NCBI RefSeq assembly: GCF_019721995.1
Contig: NZ_BLYC01000002.1
Location: forward strand, 124,001-188,000
From: Bathymodiolus japonicus methanotrophic gill symbiont
GTDB taxonomy: Bacteria; Pseudomonadota; Gammaproteobacteria; Methylococcales; Methylomonadaceae
DNA: 64,000 bases
Direction of reading: 5' to 3'
Numbering within the stretch: position 1 is the stretch's first letter; each line of letters starts with the position of its first letter. The translations under genes and the position numbers were made by a program. Of the stretch, positions 37,617 through 46,498 are shown in pieces. A model generated the notes under the pieces. It worked only from the letters and a program-made list of their open reading frames with translations. It did no database searches and was not told the origin of the DNA.

Positions 37617-37687
37617 CGCTGATTACATTCCTCTGCATACACACTCTGGTTATGCCAGTTTTTTCTTCTCTTGTGTAAGAGGATTTT

Positions 37688-38968
37688 ATGATTTTATCCA
37701 ACAAAACCACGCTATTTTTGATGCTACTGGTTTTATCCGGCATTGTTAACGCTGAACAAGCGCCTTTATTAACGCTGCAATCAGCCGTTGATATTGCTGT
37801 GCAAGACAACCCCAGTCTGGCACAAATTCAGGCACGCTCCGAAGCCCTAGCGGCTATTCCCTCACAACTTGGCAGTTTGCCTGACCCAGTGATTAGTTTT
37901 AATGCCTTAAATTTACCAGTGGATACTTTTAATCTAGGTCAGGAAAATATGACCCAGATGCAGGGCGGTATTTCTCAGGCGTTTCCCTTTTTCGGCAAAC
38001 TCGCCTTGCGTGAAGAAGCGGCCACTTATCAGGCAGAAGCCGCCACACATGATGTCACCGAAGCCCGTTTTCGTCTGTTACGCGATGTTAAAAAGGCCTG
38101 GTGGGCATTGTTTTATCTGGAACGGGCCTTAGAAATTATTATCGTCAACCAGGATCTGTTACGCCAATTCGTTAAAATTGCGAGCACCAAATATGAAGTC
38201 GGTGAGGGCTTGCAACAAGATGTATTATTGGCACAACTAGAATTATCTAAACTATTAGATTCTGAAATCGTATTGACAGGTGCGATAGCTAAAAGCAAAG
38301 CACAATTAAACGCTCTGCTTGATCTGCCAGCAAATCGCAAAATCAACATCCCGAAGCAGATAGCAGAAAACCTGCCTGTCCTGCAGTCAGAATCGGCCTT
38401 GTTCGTACAAGCGGAAAGCTATCGTGCTTTACTAGCTTCCAGGCGTGAGACTATTCATGCAGCCCAATCACGCCTTGCTCTGGCGGAAAAAGACTTCTAC
38501 CCTGATTTTAAAGTTGGTGCTTATTATGGCGGGCGTGCCGACACGCTTTCTGGTAAAGAGCGTGCTGATTTTCTGAGCTTAAAGCTGAGTATGACGGTAC
38601 CTATTTTTGCCGCCAGTAAACAAAGTAAAGCCGTGGATCAGCGTCATAGCGAACTGATGCAACAACGCTACGCTTTACAGGATCAATGGAATAATGTTCG
38701 CGTTGAAATCTCCACCGCCTATAGTGATTTTCAGCAAACTAAAAATCAGGCCTTGTTATTTAAAAGTGGCATTATCCCCCAGGCAAGACAAACCGTAGCG
38801 TCCATGCTGGCAGGCTATCAGGTCAATAAGGTCGATTTTTTAAATCTGGTCCGTAGCCAAATCACACTCTATAACTATGAAACCCAATACTGGAAAGCTT
38901 TAACGCAAGCTAATCAGGCACTCGCACAATTGACTGCCGTGGTCGGCAAGGAAGAAATTTATGAATAA
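37688..38968 (+). CDS. cusC: outer-membrane efflux protein (CusC/TolC-type)
   Basis: A 426-residue OEP-family channel with signal peptide (TTLFLMLLVLSGIVNA). The two TolC half-repeats begin near DNPSLAQIQARSEALAAIP and ESALFVQAESYRALLASRR. GGISQAFPFFGKLALREEA is the motif of the first half and KLSMTVPIFAASKQSKA its counterpart in the second. Helical periplasmic segments are rich in Gln and Ala. It forms the exit duct for the CusBA pump. Its stop overlaps the cusB start by 8 bp, so the three genes are one operon. Confidence 0.88.
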   Translation: MILSNKTTLFLMLLVLSGIVNAEQAPLLTLQSAVDIAVQDNPSLAQIQARSEALAAIPSQLGSLPDPVISFNALNLPVDTFNLGQENMTQMQGGISQAFPFFGKLALREEAATYQAEAATHDVTEARFRLLRDVKKAWWALFYLERALEIIIVNQDLLRQFVKIASTKYEVGEGLQQDVLLAQLELSKLLDSEIVLTGAIAKSKAQLNALLDLPANRKINIPKQIAENLPVLQSESALFVQAESYRALLASRRETIHAAQSRLALAEKDFYPDFKVGAYYGGRADTLSGKERADFLSLKLSMTVPIFAASKQSKAVDQRHSELMQQRYALQDQWNNVRVEISTAYSDFQQTKNQALLFKSGIIPQARQTVASMLAGYQVNKVDFLNLVRSQITLYNYETQYWKALTQANQALAQLTAVVGKEEIYE

Positions 38969-40475
38969 GTCTGTATTGTTAACCGCTATCTTGATGTTAC
39001 TTTTAGGTATCGGCATTGGCAGTTCGCTAGACTATATCCTTGAAAACACACCTTACCCGCTGGGACACAAGAACATGCCTGTTAATGAAAAACTGCAGGC
39101 CAGGCAACCCTTGTTTTATCGTAACCCGATGAACCCTGCTGTGACATCAGCTGTTGCTATGAAGGACTCGATGGGTATGGATTATGTCCCTGTTTATGCG
39201 GAAGAAGATCAACAGAAAGAACGTAAGATACTATTCTACCGTAGTCCAATGAACCCATCCGTTACATCGCCCACTCCAGCGAAAGATGCCATGGGAATGG
39301 ATTATATTGCAGTCTACGCAGAAGATGATAGCGATACAAAATCACCGGCGGGTACTGTAGAAATTGATGGAACAATGATACAGACTATCGGTGTACGTAC
39401 CGCCAAGGCTGTTAAAACATCGTTATCTCATACGGTACGTGCTGTCGGTAGAGTCACCTATGATGAAGAGCGCATGGTGCACCTGCACCCTAAAATTGAA
39501 GGCTGGATTGAACATTTAAATGTTGATAAAACAGGCCAGTGGGTGAAAAAGGATACCGACTTATTGAGTATTTATTCTCCACAACTGGTATCCAGTCAAC
39601 AGGAATATATCCTGGCTTTGAGTAATTTGAAAGCCTTGGAAAACAGTCCAATTGAAGATATTCGACGTGGTGCAGAAGAACTAGTTGCAAGCTCACGTGA
39701 ACGTCTGAAATTACTGGATGTTCCTGAACATCAATTACGCGAATTACAACGTAGCCATAAAATTAAAAAAAGTTTACATATCCATGCTCCCGAAGGGGGC
39801 ATTGTGATGAAAATTGGTGCGCGTGAAGGCCAGTTTGTGACACCAGCCACTGAAATCTATATGATTTCTGATTTACGCAAGATCTGGGTTTACGCCGATA
39901 TTTATGAATATGAGCTACCCTGGGTTAAAGAAGGCGATCCGGTTGAAATGCAGCTGGCGGGTATTCCGGGAAGAACCTTTAAAGGACATTTGGCTTATAT
40001 CTATCCCTATGCAGAGTCAAAAACACGCACCATCAAAGTGCGCCTGGTTTTTGATAATGAGGAATTACTATTAAAACCAGAGATGTTTGCCGAAGTGACT
40101 ATTTATGCAGGCAAGCAAATGGATGCCATCGTGATTCCATCTGAGGCAGTGATTCGTTCAGGTGCGCGAAACCAGGTTTTTGTCGTGCGAGAGCCAGGTA
40201 AGTTTGAACCTAGACTAGTAACCTTAGGTCTTGCATCAAGAGGAAAAGTCATTGTATTAAAAGGTGTTAATGCGAGGGAGAGCGTTGTCACCTCAGCACA
40301 GTTCTTAATAGACTCAGAGTCAAAATTACGTGAAGCGACGGCTAAAATGCTTAATGATGTGATGGGTGAGAATTCAGTTGATACCAATGATTCTTCAGTC
40401 AATCCTGAAAGTAAGAATAACGAAGGTATGAATCATGAAGGTATGGACCATGGCACTCAAGGAGATAAAAAATGA
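38961..40475 (+). CDS. cusB: CusB-type membrane fusion protein with two N-terminal metal-binding repeats
   Basis: A 504-residue adaptor. After an N-terminal membrane segment (residues 5-25), two copies of a 30-residue heavy-metal-binding motif occur at 51-80 and 91-120: FYRNPMNPAV..DSMGMDYVPVYAE and FYRSPMNPSV..DAMGMDYIAVYAE. Then come the beta-barrel, lipoyl and hairpin regions (HPKIEGWIEHLNVDKTGQWV; HAPEGGIVMKIGAREGQFV). The C-terminus carries MNHEGMDHG, another Met/His patch. E. coli CusB has no such doubled repeat; one copy is common in CusB relatives. It probably hands Cu(I)/Ag(I) to CusA. It overlaps cusA by 4 bp. Confidence 0.9.
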   Translation: MNKSVLLTAILMLLLGIGIGSSLDYILENTPYPLGHKNMPVNEKLQARQPLFYRNPMNPAVTSAVAMKDSMGMDYVPVYAEEDQQKERKILFYRSPMNPSVTSPTPAKDAMGMDYIAVYAEDDSDTKSPAGTVEIDGTMIQTIGVRTAKAVKTSLSHTVRAVGRVTYDEERMVHLHPKIEGWIEHLNVDKTGQWVKKDTDLLSIYSPQLVSSQQEYILALSNLKALENSPIEDIRRGAEELVASSRERLKLLDVPEHQLRELQRSHKIKKSLHIHAPEGGIVMKIGAREGQFVTPATEIYMISDLRKIWVYADIYEYELPWVKEGDPVEMQLAGIPGRTFKGHLAYIYPYAESKTRTIKVRLVFDNEELLLKPEMFAEVTIYAGKQMDAIVIPSEAVIRSGARNQVFVVREPGKFEPRLVTLGLASRGKVIVLKGVNARESVVTSAQFLIDSESKLREATAKMLNDVMGENSVDTNDSSVNPESKNNEGMNHEGMDHGTQGDKK

Positions 40476-43400
40476 TTAGTTCAATCATTGCAAGCTCGAT
40501 TAAAAACCGCATGATCGTGCTGATTATGGCTATCTTGCTTGGCGTGGGGGGGTACTGGTCTTATAAAAATATGCCGCTAGATGCCATTCCAGACTTATCA
40601 GATGTGCAAGTGATTGTCTTTACCGAGTTCCCGGGGCAATCTCCCCAGGTCGTTGAAGACCAGGTGACTTATCCTTTAACCACCGCGATGCTGGCTGTTC
40701 CTTATTCCAAAGTAGTGCGGGGTTACTCTTTTTTTGGCCTTTCATTTGTTTATATTATTTTTGAAGATGGCACAGACCTCTATTGGGCGCGTTCACGTGT
40801 TTTAGAATCACTAAATTATGTCAGTGGTGATTTACCTAAGGGTGTCACTCCCACCTTAGGCCCCGATGCAACGGGAGTCGGCTGGGTGTACGAATACGCT
40901 TTGGTTGATAAAACCGGAAAACATGATTTATCGGAATTACGTTCAATACAAGATTGGTACTTACGTTATCCGTTACAAACGGTTAAAGGTGTCTCTGAAG
41001 TGGCTTCCATCGGTGGCTTTGTCAAACAATACCAGGTTGAAGTCGACCCAAATGCATTACAAGCCTACAACATTCCACTCTCTAAAGTTAAACAAGCGAT
41101 TATTCGCTCCAATAATGATGTGGGAGGACGCCTGGTCGAAATGGCAGAAACGGAGTATATGGTACGGGGCTTAGGCTATATTCGCTCCATCGCTGATTTA
41201 AATACGATTCCCGTTGGCGTTGATGCTAACGGTACGCCAATACGCTTGCAGGATATTGCTCATGTCCAGTTAGGGCCTGAATTACGCCGTGGTCTGGTTG
41301 AATTAAATGGCGAGGGTGAAGTCGCCGCCGGGATTATTATTATGCGTTTTGGTGAAAATGCAAAGGCAACCATTCAAGCCGTTAAAGATAAACTGGAAGA
41401 ACTCAAAAAAGGTCTACCCGCCGGGGTTGAAATTATTCCCGTTTATGACCGTAGTGATTTAATTAGTCGGGCAGTTGAAACCTTAAATACCGCATTGATA
41501 CAAGAGTTAATTATTGTCAGTGTGTTGGTTGGCTTATTTTTATTACATTTACGTTCGTCATTAGTTATTGTCATCAGTTTACCGCTGGGTATTTTGTGTG
41601 CCTTTATCGTGATGCGTTTTCAAGGCTTAAATGCCAATATTATGTCATTAGGGGGAATCGCAATTGCGATTGGAGACATGGTCGATGGCGCTATTGTCAT
41701 GGTCGAAAATGCGCATAAGCATTTGGCCAAGATGCGCGAGCAAAAGCAGCGGGATTTGACTTCTGAAGAACGCTGGCAAGCCATTCGTGAAGCCTCAAGT
41801 GAAGTAGGGCCGGCTTTATTTTTCTCGTTACTGATTATTACTGTTTCATTTATCCCCATTTTTACCATGCAGGCGCAAGAAGGACGTTTATTTAGCCCGC
41901 TTGCTTTTACCAAGTCGTATGCGATGGGAGCGGCGGCTATTTTAACCGTGACTGTTGTGCCTGTATTACTGGGCTATTTTATTCGCGGCAAAGTTATTCC
42001 CGAGCATAAAAACCCCATTAATCGTGGCTTACATTTTCTACATAGCCCCGTTTTAAACATGGCCATGCGTTTTCGCGGTATCACATTGCTTTTAGCCGTG
42101 CTATTACTAGGGTCAACCTATTACCCTTTGTCGAAAATTGGCAGCGAATTTATGCCGCCTTTAAATGAAGGGGATATTTTATATATGCCCACAACTTTTC
42201 CAGGCATCTCTATTACTAAAGCCAGGGAGTTATTGCAGCAAACTGATAAGATTTTGAAAACATTTCCAGAGGTTCATCATGTTTTTGGTAAAGTAGGACG
42301 TGCTGAGACAGCAACCGATGCCGCACCATTATCCATGATGGAAACAACGATTCGCCTAAAACCTAAAAAGCAATGGCCTGATCCTGATAAAACCATGCAG
42401 CAACTGATGAGTGAAATGGATAAGGCTATTCAGTTCCCGGGGGTGGCAAATGCCTGGACCATGCCGATTAAAACGCGTATTGACATGTTATCAACGGGGA
42501 TTAAAACACCGATTGGTATTAAGGTATCAGGCCCCGATTTGAATGTATTACAAAACGTGTCAGAGCAAATAGAAATGGCCATGAAAACCCTGCCTGAAAC
42601 CACCTCTGCATTTGGTGATCGAGCTGTGGGTGGCTATTATATGGATTTTGATATTGATCGAGAAGCGGCTGCACGGTATGGCTTAACCGTCGGTGATGTT
42701 CAGGATGTGATACAAAGTGCTATCGGTGGAATGAATATTACCGAAACCGTCGAAGGTCTGGAGCGTTACCCTGTCAACCTGCGTTATCCGCGTGAACTAC
42801 GCGATAATATGGAGAGCTTAAAACGCGTGTTGATCCCTACACCGACAGGCAGTCAGATTCCTTTAACATTAGTCGCTAAATTAAATCTAAGGCGCGGCCC
42901 CCCCTCTATTAAAAGTGAAGATGCCCGCCCAAATGCCTGGATTTATGTGGATATTAGTAGTTCTGATATTGGGGGCTTTGTTGAAAAGGCAAAAAAAGTA
43001 TTGGCGGAACAGGTTAAAATTCCTGCTGGCTATACTGTTACCTGGTCAGGTCAGTTTGAATATATGGAACGGGCGGCGAAACGCTTAAAGATAGTCGTGC
43101 CTATTACCCTGATGCTTATCTTCTTTTTACTCTATCTCACCTTCGGTAACATGATGGAACCGGTTATTGTCATGCTCAGTGTTCCTTTTGGGTTGATCGG
43201 AGGGATCTGGATTGTGTATGTCTATGGTTTTAATTTATCGGTCGCCGTCTATGTCGGATTTATCGCGCTGGCGGGTACAGCAGCAGAAACAGGTGTGATG
43301 GTGTTGAACTTTATTGATATAGAAATGGCTAAACTACGCAGGCAAAAGCAACAATTGTTGTCTTCGAAAGAAATCAGAGTAGTGGTTGAGTCAGCAACTG

Positions 43401-43636
43401 CGTTGCGTGTTCGCCCCGTTGCTATTACGGCTTTTTCTACCATGATTGGCTTAATTCCCATTATGTGGAGTACCGGGACAGGCGCAGATGTGACCCAACG
43501 AATTGCAGCACCAGTATTGGGCGGCATGTTCACGGTGTTATTGTTGACCTTACTGGTTTTTCCTGTGATTTATAGCCTGGTATTAGAGTTTCAGGAGTGG
43601 ATGAAACGCCGACAGATTCAGCTTGTAGAAGAATGA
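40472..43636 (+). CDS. cusA: CusA-type Cu(I)/Ag(I) RND efflux pump
   Basis: A 1054-residue HME-RND permease very close in layout to E. coli CusA. It has PLDAIPDLSDVQVIVFTEF after TM1, the TM4 relay AIGDMVDGAIVMVENAHK, and the periplasmic cleft with PLSMMETTIRLKPK and TRIDMLSTGIKTPIGIK, whose Met residues correspond to the metal triad of CusA. EFMPPLNEGDILYMPTTFPG precedes them. TM10-12 follow (MVLNFIDIE, TGADVTQRIAAPVLGG). These Met ligands support a monovalent copper/silver substrate, unlike the pump at 28412. The gene is intact and is followed after 38 bp by a broken P-type ATPase gene. Confidence 0.93.
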   Translation: MISSIIASSIKNRMIVLIMAILLGVGGYWSYKNMPLDAIPDLSDVQVIVFTEFPGQSPQVVEDQVTYPLTTAMLAVPYSKVVRGYSFFGLSFVYIIFEDGTDLYWARSRVLESLNYVSGDLPKGVTPTLGPDATGVGWVYEYALVDKTGKHDLSELRSIQDWYLRYPLQTVKGVSEVASIGGFVKQYQVEVDPNALQAYNIPLSKVKQAIIRSNNDVGGRLVEMAETEYMVRGLGYIRSIADLNTIPVGVDANGTPIRLQDIAHVQLGPELRRGLVELNGEGEVAAGIIIMRFGENAKATIQAVKDKLEELKKGLPAGVEIIPVYDRSDLISRAVETLNTALIQELIIVSVLVGLFLLHLRSSLVIVISLPLGILCAFIVMRFQGLNANIMSLGGIAIAIGDMVDGAIVMVENAHKHLAKMREQKQRDLTSEERWQAIREASSEVGPALFFSLLIITVSFIPIFTMQAQEGRLFSPLAFTKSYAMGAAAILTVTVVPVLLGYFIRGKVIPEHKNPINRGLHFLHSPVLNMAMRFRGITLLLAVLLLGSTYYPLSKIGSEFMPPLNEGDILYMPTTFPGISITKARELLQQTDKILKTFPEVHHVFGKVGRAETATDAAPLSMMETTIRLKPKKQWPDPDKTMQQLMSEMDKAIQFPGVANAWTMPIKTRIDMLSTGIKTPIGIKVSGPDLNVLQNVSEQIEMAMKTLPETTSAFGDRAVGGYYMDFDIDREAAARYGLTVGDVQDVIQSAIGGMNITETVEGLERYPVNLRYPRELRDNMESLKRVLIPTPTGSQIPLTLVAKLNLRRGPPSIKSEDARPNAWIYVDISSSDIGGFVEKAKKVLAEQVKIPAGYTVTWSGQFEYMERAAKRLKIVVPITLMLIFFLLYLTFGNMMEPVIVMLSVPFGLIGGIWIVYVYGFNLSVAVYVGFIALAGTAAETGVMVLNFIDIEMAKLRRQKQQLLSSKEIRVVVESATALRVRPVAITAFSTMIGLIPIMWSTGTGADVTQRIAAPVLGGMFTVLLLTLLVFPVIYSLVLEFQEWMKRRQIQLVEE

Positions 43637-43674
43637 TAATAATGGCTTATTTTTGATTGTAATAGGAGAACATT

Positions 43675-44181
43675 ATGGATTCGAACCACGGTCACCATCA
43701 ACATAAAAATGGGCATACTCCAGATATGTCAGAACATGCTTAACGCTACACTTGCGCTATGCACCCTGAAATACAACAAGACCACCCGGGGGATTGTCCT
43801 TTGTGTGGTATGGCTTTAGAAGCACGCACTATTACAGACGATTCTGAAAATTTTGAATTAATTAATATGAATCGTCGTTTCTGGATTAGTTTACTGCTTT
43901 CTTTCCCCGTGTTTGCCATAGCCATGGTCCATGATATGGCACCTGATTTAATACCGGAAAGCATCTCCTTACAGCAAATACAGTGGTTTGAATTTGTCTT
44001 GGCAACACCAGTAGTACTCTGGTGTGGATTACCCTTTTCCCAGCGTGGCTGGGCATCTATTATTCATCGTAGTTTAAATATGTTTACCCTGGTATCGCTA
44101 GGCATAGGCGTTGCCTGGATATACAGTGTTATTGCTACTTTTTTACCGCACCTATTTCCGCCTGTTATGCAGGATGACAAT
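43675..44181 (+). pseudogene. copper-type P-type ATPase, N-terminal remnant
   Basis: The frame begins MDSNHGHHQHKNGHTPDMSEHA, hits a TAA, and continues YTCAMHPEIQQDHPGDCPLCGMALE, the Cys/Met/His metal-binding motif found before TM1 in CopA relatives, then TM segments (RRFWISLLLSFPVFAIAMV; FVLATPVVLWCGLPFSQRG). The chain ends at VMQDDN where B copy 2 starts; the A-domain, CPC, P- and N-domains are missing. Two lesions, a nonsense codon and a loss of more than 500 residues, make it dead. Its position after cusCBA is the usual one for a copper ATPase. Confidence 0.85.
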
Positions 44182-44461
44182 CGCTGAAAATCATGGAAAC
44201 GTAGCTTAGCGAAGTGGTGATTTTTAGTCCCTGATAGGCGACAGGGCAATTCGCTGATTCGACGTGTGCTAGCAGCACGCGAGAGGAGCAAGAATTGCAT
44301 TCCGAATAGCCGTCCAGCCAGTGAGGTAGTAATGACGAAGCGGCTTTTGTGCGTAGTCGTTGCGGACGCAGGGCGTTCAGGGCATCTCCCATCCGCTGCG
44401 TAGGTGAACGAATTATGGCGACAGGAGTCCCGGAATTTCGTGAGGTAGCATGGCGCGCCTG
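44182..44461 (+). mobile_element. B element copy 2
   Basis: 280 bp, preceded by CAAT. Left neighbour is the P-type ATPase gene, right neighbour is the interior of an IS4-like type 2 transposase, so it marks a fusion of two unrelated sequences rather than a simple insertion. Confidence 0.92.
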
Positions 44462-45140
44462 ATATTATTCAAGCCTATACGTTGAGATGGCTGATTGAGG
44501 TTTTCTTTGAGGACTGGAAGCTTCAGGCGCGCCATGCTACCTCACGAAATTCCGGGACTCCTGTCGCCGTAATTCGTTCACCTACGCAGCGAATAGGAGA
44601 TGCTCCAGCCGCCCTGCGTCCGCCACAGACTGAGCACAAAGCAGCTCAGTCATGGCTACCACAAATGGCTCTACGGCTATTCGGGATAAAATTTTAGCCT
44701 CCCTCGCGCGCTATCGCGCACTTCGGATTGGCAAATTTCCCTGCGCCTTCTGGAGACTATCAGCCCGTCCGGGGCTGACAGCGTATGAAGGATGGGGGCG
44801 TGAGGCCAAACAATTAGATGAAGAGGGGTCAAGCCGTGGCCTGATTCTGAGTCTTTTGTTTGACCATTGCCTTCTCCTTCACCCAGAGCAAATAGCCCGC
44901 ATTGAAAGCAAACTACCTGCGTATACCGTAGGAAGCTTACAGCGCAAGTCTCAAATGGATGTACTGCTTGAGTTCATCACGTCATTGCTAGAGTTTCCAG
45001 ATCCTGGTGATAAGCTGAAAGAGTTAGGTGAATTAATAAAGGATGTGTTTCAACTGATGCCATCAGGAAAACATATGACTGGCAGAGATTTAGGGCGCTT
45101 AGGGCCAACAGCATCATTAAAGTATTGTTCTGCTGGGTGA
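44462..45140 (+). pseudogene. IS4-superfamily type 2 transposase, C-terminal remnant
   Basis: It codes for IIQAYTLRWLIEVFFEDWKL, then the C element in reverse, then YEGWGREAKQLDEEGSSRG through VGSLQRKSQMDVLLEFITS to the stop. It shows the native C-terminus that is broken in copy 1, and conversely copy 1 shows the site broken here. The first two catalytic Asp residues are missing. Confidence 0.88.
44524..44783 (-). mobile_element. C element copy 2 (inverted)
   Basis: 260 bp in reverse, from CAGGCGCGCC to GCTGACAGCG. Copy 1 of the host IS reads GGAAGCTTTATGAAGG across the site, so the insertion between GAAGCTT and TATGAAGG is exact. In the element's own orientation the preceding four bases are CATA. 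Confidence 0.95.
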
Positions 45141-45491
45141 AGGTAAGAGTTTGATGGCAATGGGATGGAAAAACTTGAACATCGAGTAAAAGCCTTTTTT
45201 GTTTCTGGTGGGTGTAATCAATTTTGAGAAATTATTCTAAACTGAAAATTCGCCTGCAAAGAAAGCACAGCTTAAACTATTGCTCGTAGTAGTTAACAGG
45301 TGTGTCGGTTATAATATTGCATTGGCTGCTCAACTCAACTTCTTCATCTTTGGCCGGGCTGATACAGCCCGCACTGTATATTTGCTAGTCCTTTCTGCCC
45401 CTTAAAAATGAGTTGCACTTATGAGCTGATTCTAAGTTTGCAATAAATATCCATGGCTTGATGTCTTATTAACCTTTTTGTTATGTACAAA

Positions 45492-45694
45492 CTGAAGTTT
45501 CCCAATTATTGAGTAGCTGAAATACACAATGCTGGTGTATCGAGGTTTATTTTAGGTGGTTTTGCCATGTTTATAGCAAACCCCTACTTAATTCCCCTTA
45601 GGCAATAGCATTTGAAACGAATGAAAAGACTATTTTTTCATATAGTTGTAGCATAGTTTCAATTTTACCATAAATAATTATTGGGAAACTTCAG
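45492..45694 (+). mobile_element. MITE copy 4 (203 bp), flanked by 9 bp duplication
   Basis: Complete, with ATGTACAAA on both sides (45483-45491 and 45695-45703), the clearest duplication of the family. The right-hand duplicate contains the start codon of the next gene. Confidence 0.93.
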
Positions 45695-46498
45695 ATGTAC
45701 AAATATGACGGCCTCCTGGTGCATCAAGAAGTTGATGAGCAAGGTCTAATAGAAATCGTTGAAACTGAAGGTGTTAGAGCCTTGCATTTTGGTACTGATC
45801 CAAGGCAAAGCAGTATGTTGCTGAGTGCGCCCAACGAATTACACTCAAAGTATGTCCGGGCAATGATGGTCTGGCTATTGTTTAAACAGCAGCCGGATAG
45901 TGTTTTAATGGTCGGGGTAGGAGGTGGGTCATTAAGCAAATACTTGCTCTACCATTTTCCCCAATGCCAGATAAAGGCGGTAGAGTTGCGCCAGGCTATT
46001 ATCAAGATTGCCCAGCGTTTTTTTGCTTTACCCCTTGATCCTCGCCTAAAAGTAAAAATAAGTGAAGGTGCGCGCTATATCAAACGGCAAAGCGAGAACC
46101 AATCAGAACTACATGATTTAATTATCATTGATGCCTTTAATGAAGTTGATATGGCTGACACTATGCAAGGCATCAATTTATTTTCTGCATGTAAGCAATT
46201 ACTAACAGATGAAGGTTTGCTGGTGATAAATTTATGGGGAACCAGTAAGGAATTATTTAAGCAAATAAGTTGGGAAATGGATGTTGTTTTTCAGGGAAAA
46301 GTACTGTTTTTACCGGTGCGGGGGCGCGGCAATATTATTGCTATAGCCTTTGCAGGTGGGGGCGATCAGTATTCCATGCGGGCATTAAAGCTACGCGCCA
46401 GGCTACTTGAAGAGCAGTATCAGATTGAATATATAGACTTTCTTAAAGATTTAAAGAGAAACAATAGTAAAGAATTAAAACGAGTTATCAAAGCATGA
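45695..46498 (+). CDS. spermidine synthase-like methyltransferase-fold protein
   Basis: 267 residues with the Rossmann core of polyamine aminopropyltransferases: [19 protein letters not shown] (SAM/dcSAM glycine motif, about 70-88), [18 protein letters not shown] (acidic ribose ligand), and [19 protein letters not shown] where the family has the catalytic Asp. The short N-terminal beta part and changed active-site surroundings suggest a SpeE-like protein of unknown substrate. The start ATG lies in the MITE target duplicate, so native upstream sequence is now 200 bp away; GGGA in the MITE end, 8 bp before ATG, may serve as ribosome-binding site. The stop overlaps the ygiQ start by 4 bp. Confidence 0.75.
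   Translation: MYKYDGLLVHQEVDEQGLIEIVETEGVRALHFGTDPRQSSMLLSAPNELHSKYVRAMMVWLLFKQQPDSVLMVGVGGGSLSKYLLYHFPQCQIKAVELRQAIIKIAQRFFALPLDPRLKVKISEGARYIKRQSENQSELHDLIIIDAFNEVDMADTMQGINLFSACKQLLTDEGLLVINLWGTSKELFKQISWEMDVVFQGKVLFLPVRGRGNIIAIAFAGGGDQYSMRALKLRARLLEEQYQIEYIDFLKDLKRNNSKELKRVIKA

Larger units (their letters stand above)
44462..45186 (+). mobile_element. IS4-superfamily element (type 2), copy 2, 3' remnant with inverted C copy 2
   Basis: It starts inside the transposase (AGATATTATTC of copy 1) directly after B copy 2 and runs to the normal right end AACTTGAACATCGAG at 45186. The 305 bp that follow before the next MITE hold no recognisable gene. Confidence 0.9.

Noticed and set aside
44064-44392. 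Reading frames MQFLLLSRAASTRRISEL and related, at 35611, 44064, 54127 and 60620
   Set aside because: They are the B element read backwards, fused by chance to neighbours.
44482-44697. Apparent fusion protein WKLQARHATSRN
   Set aside because: The second half is C element sequence; the other IS copy shows the uninterrupted transposase.
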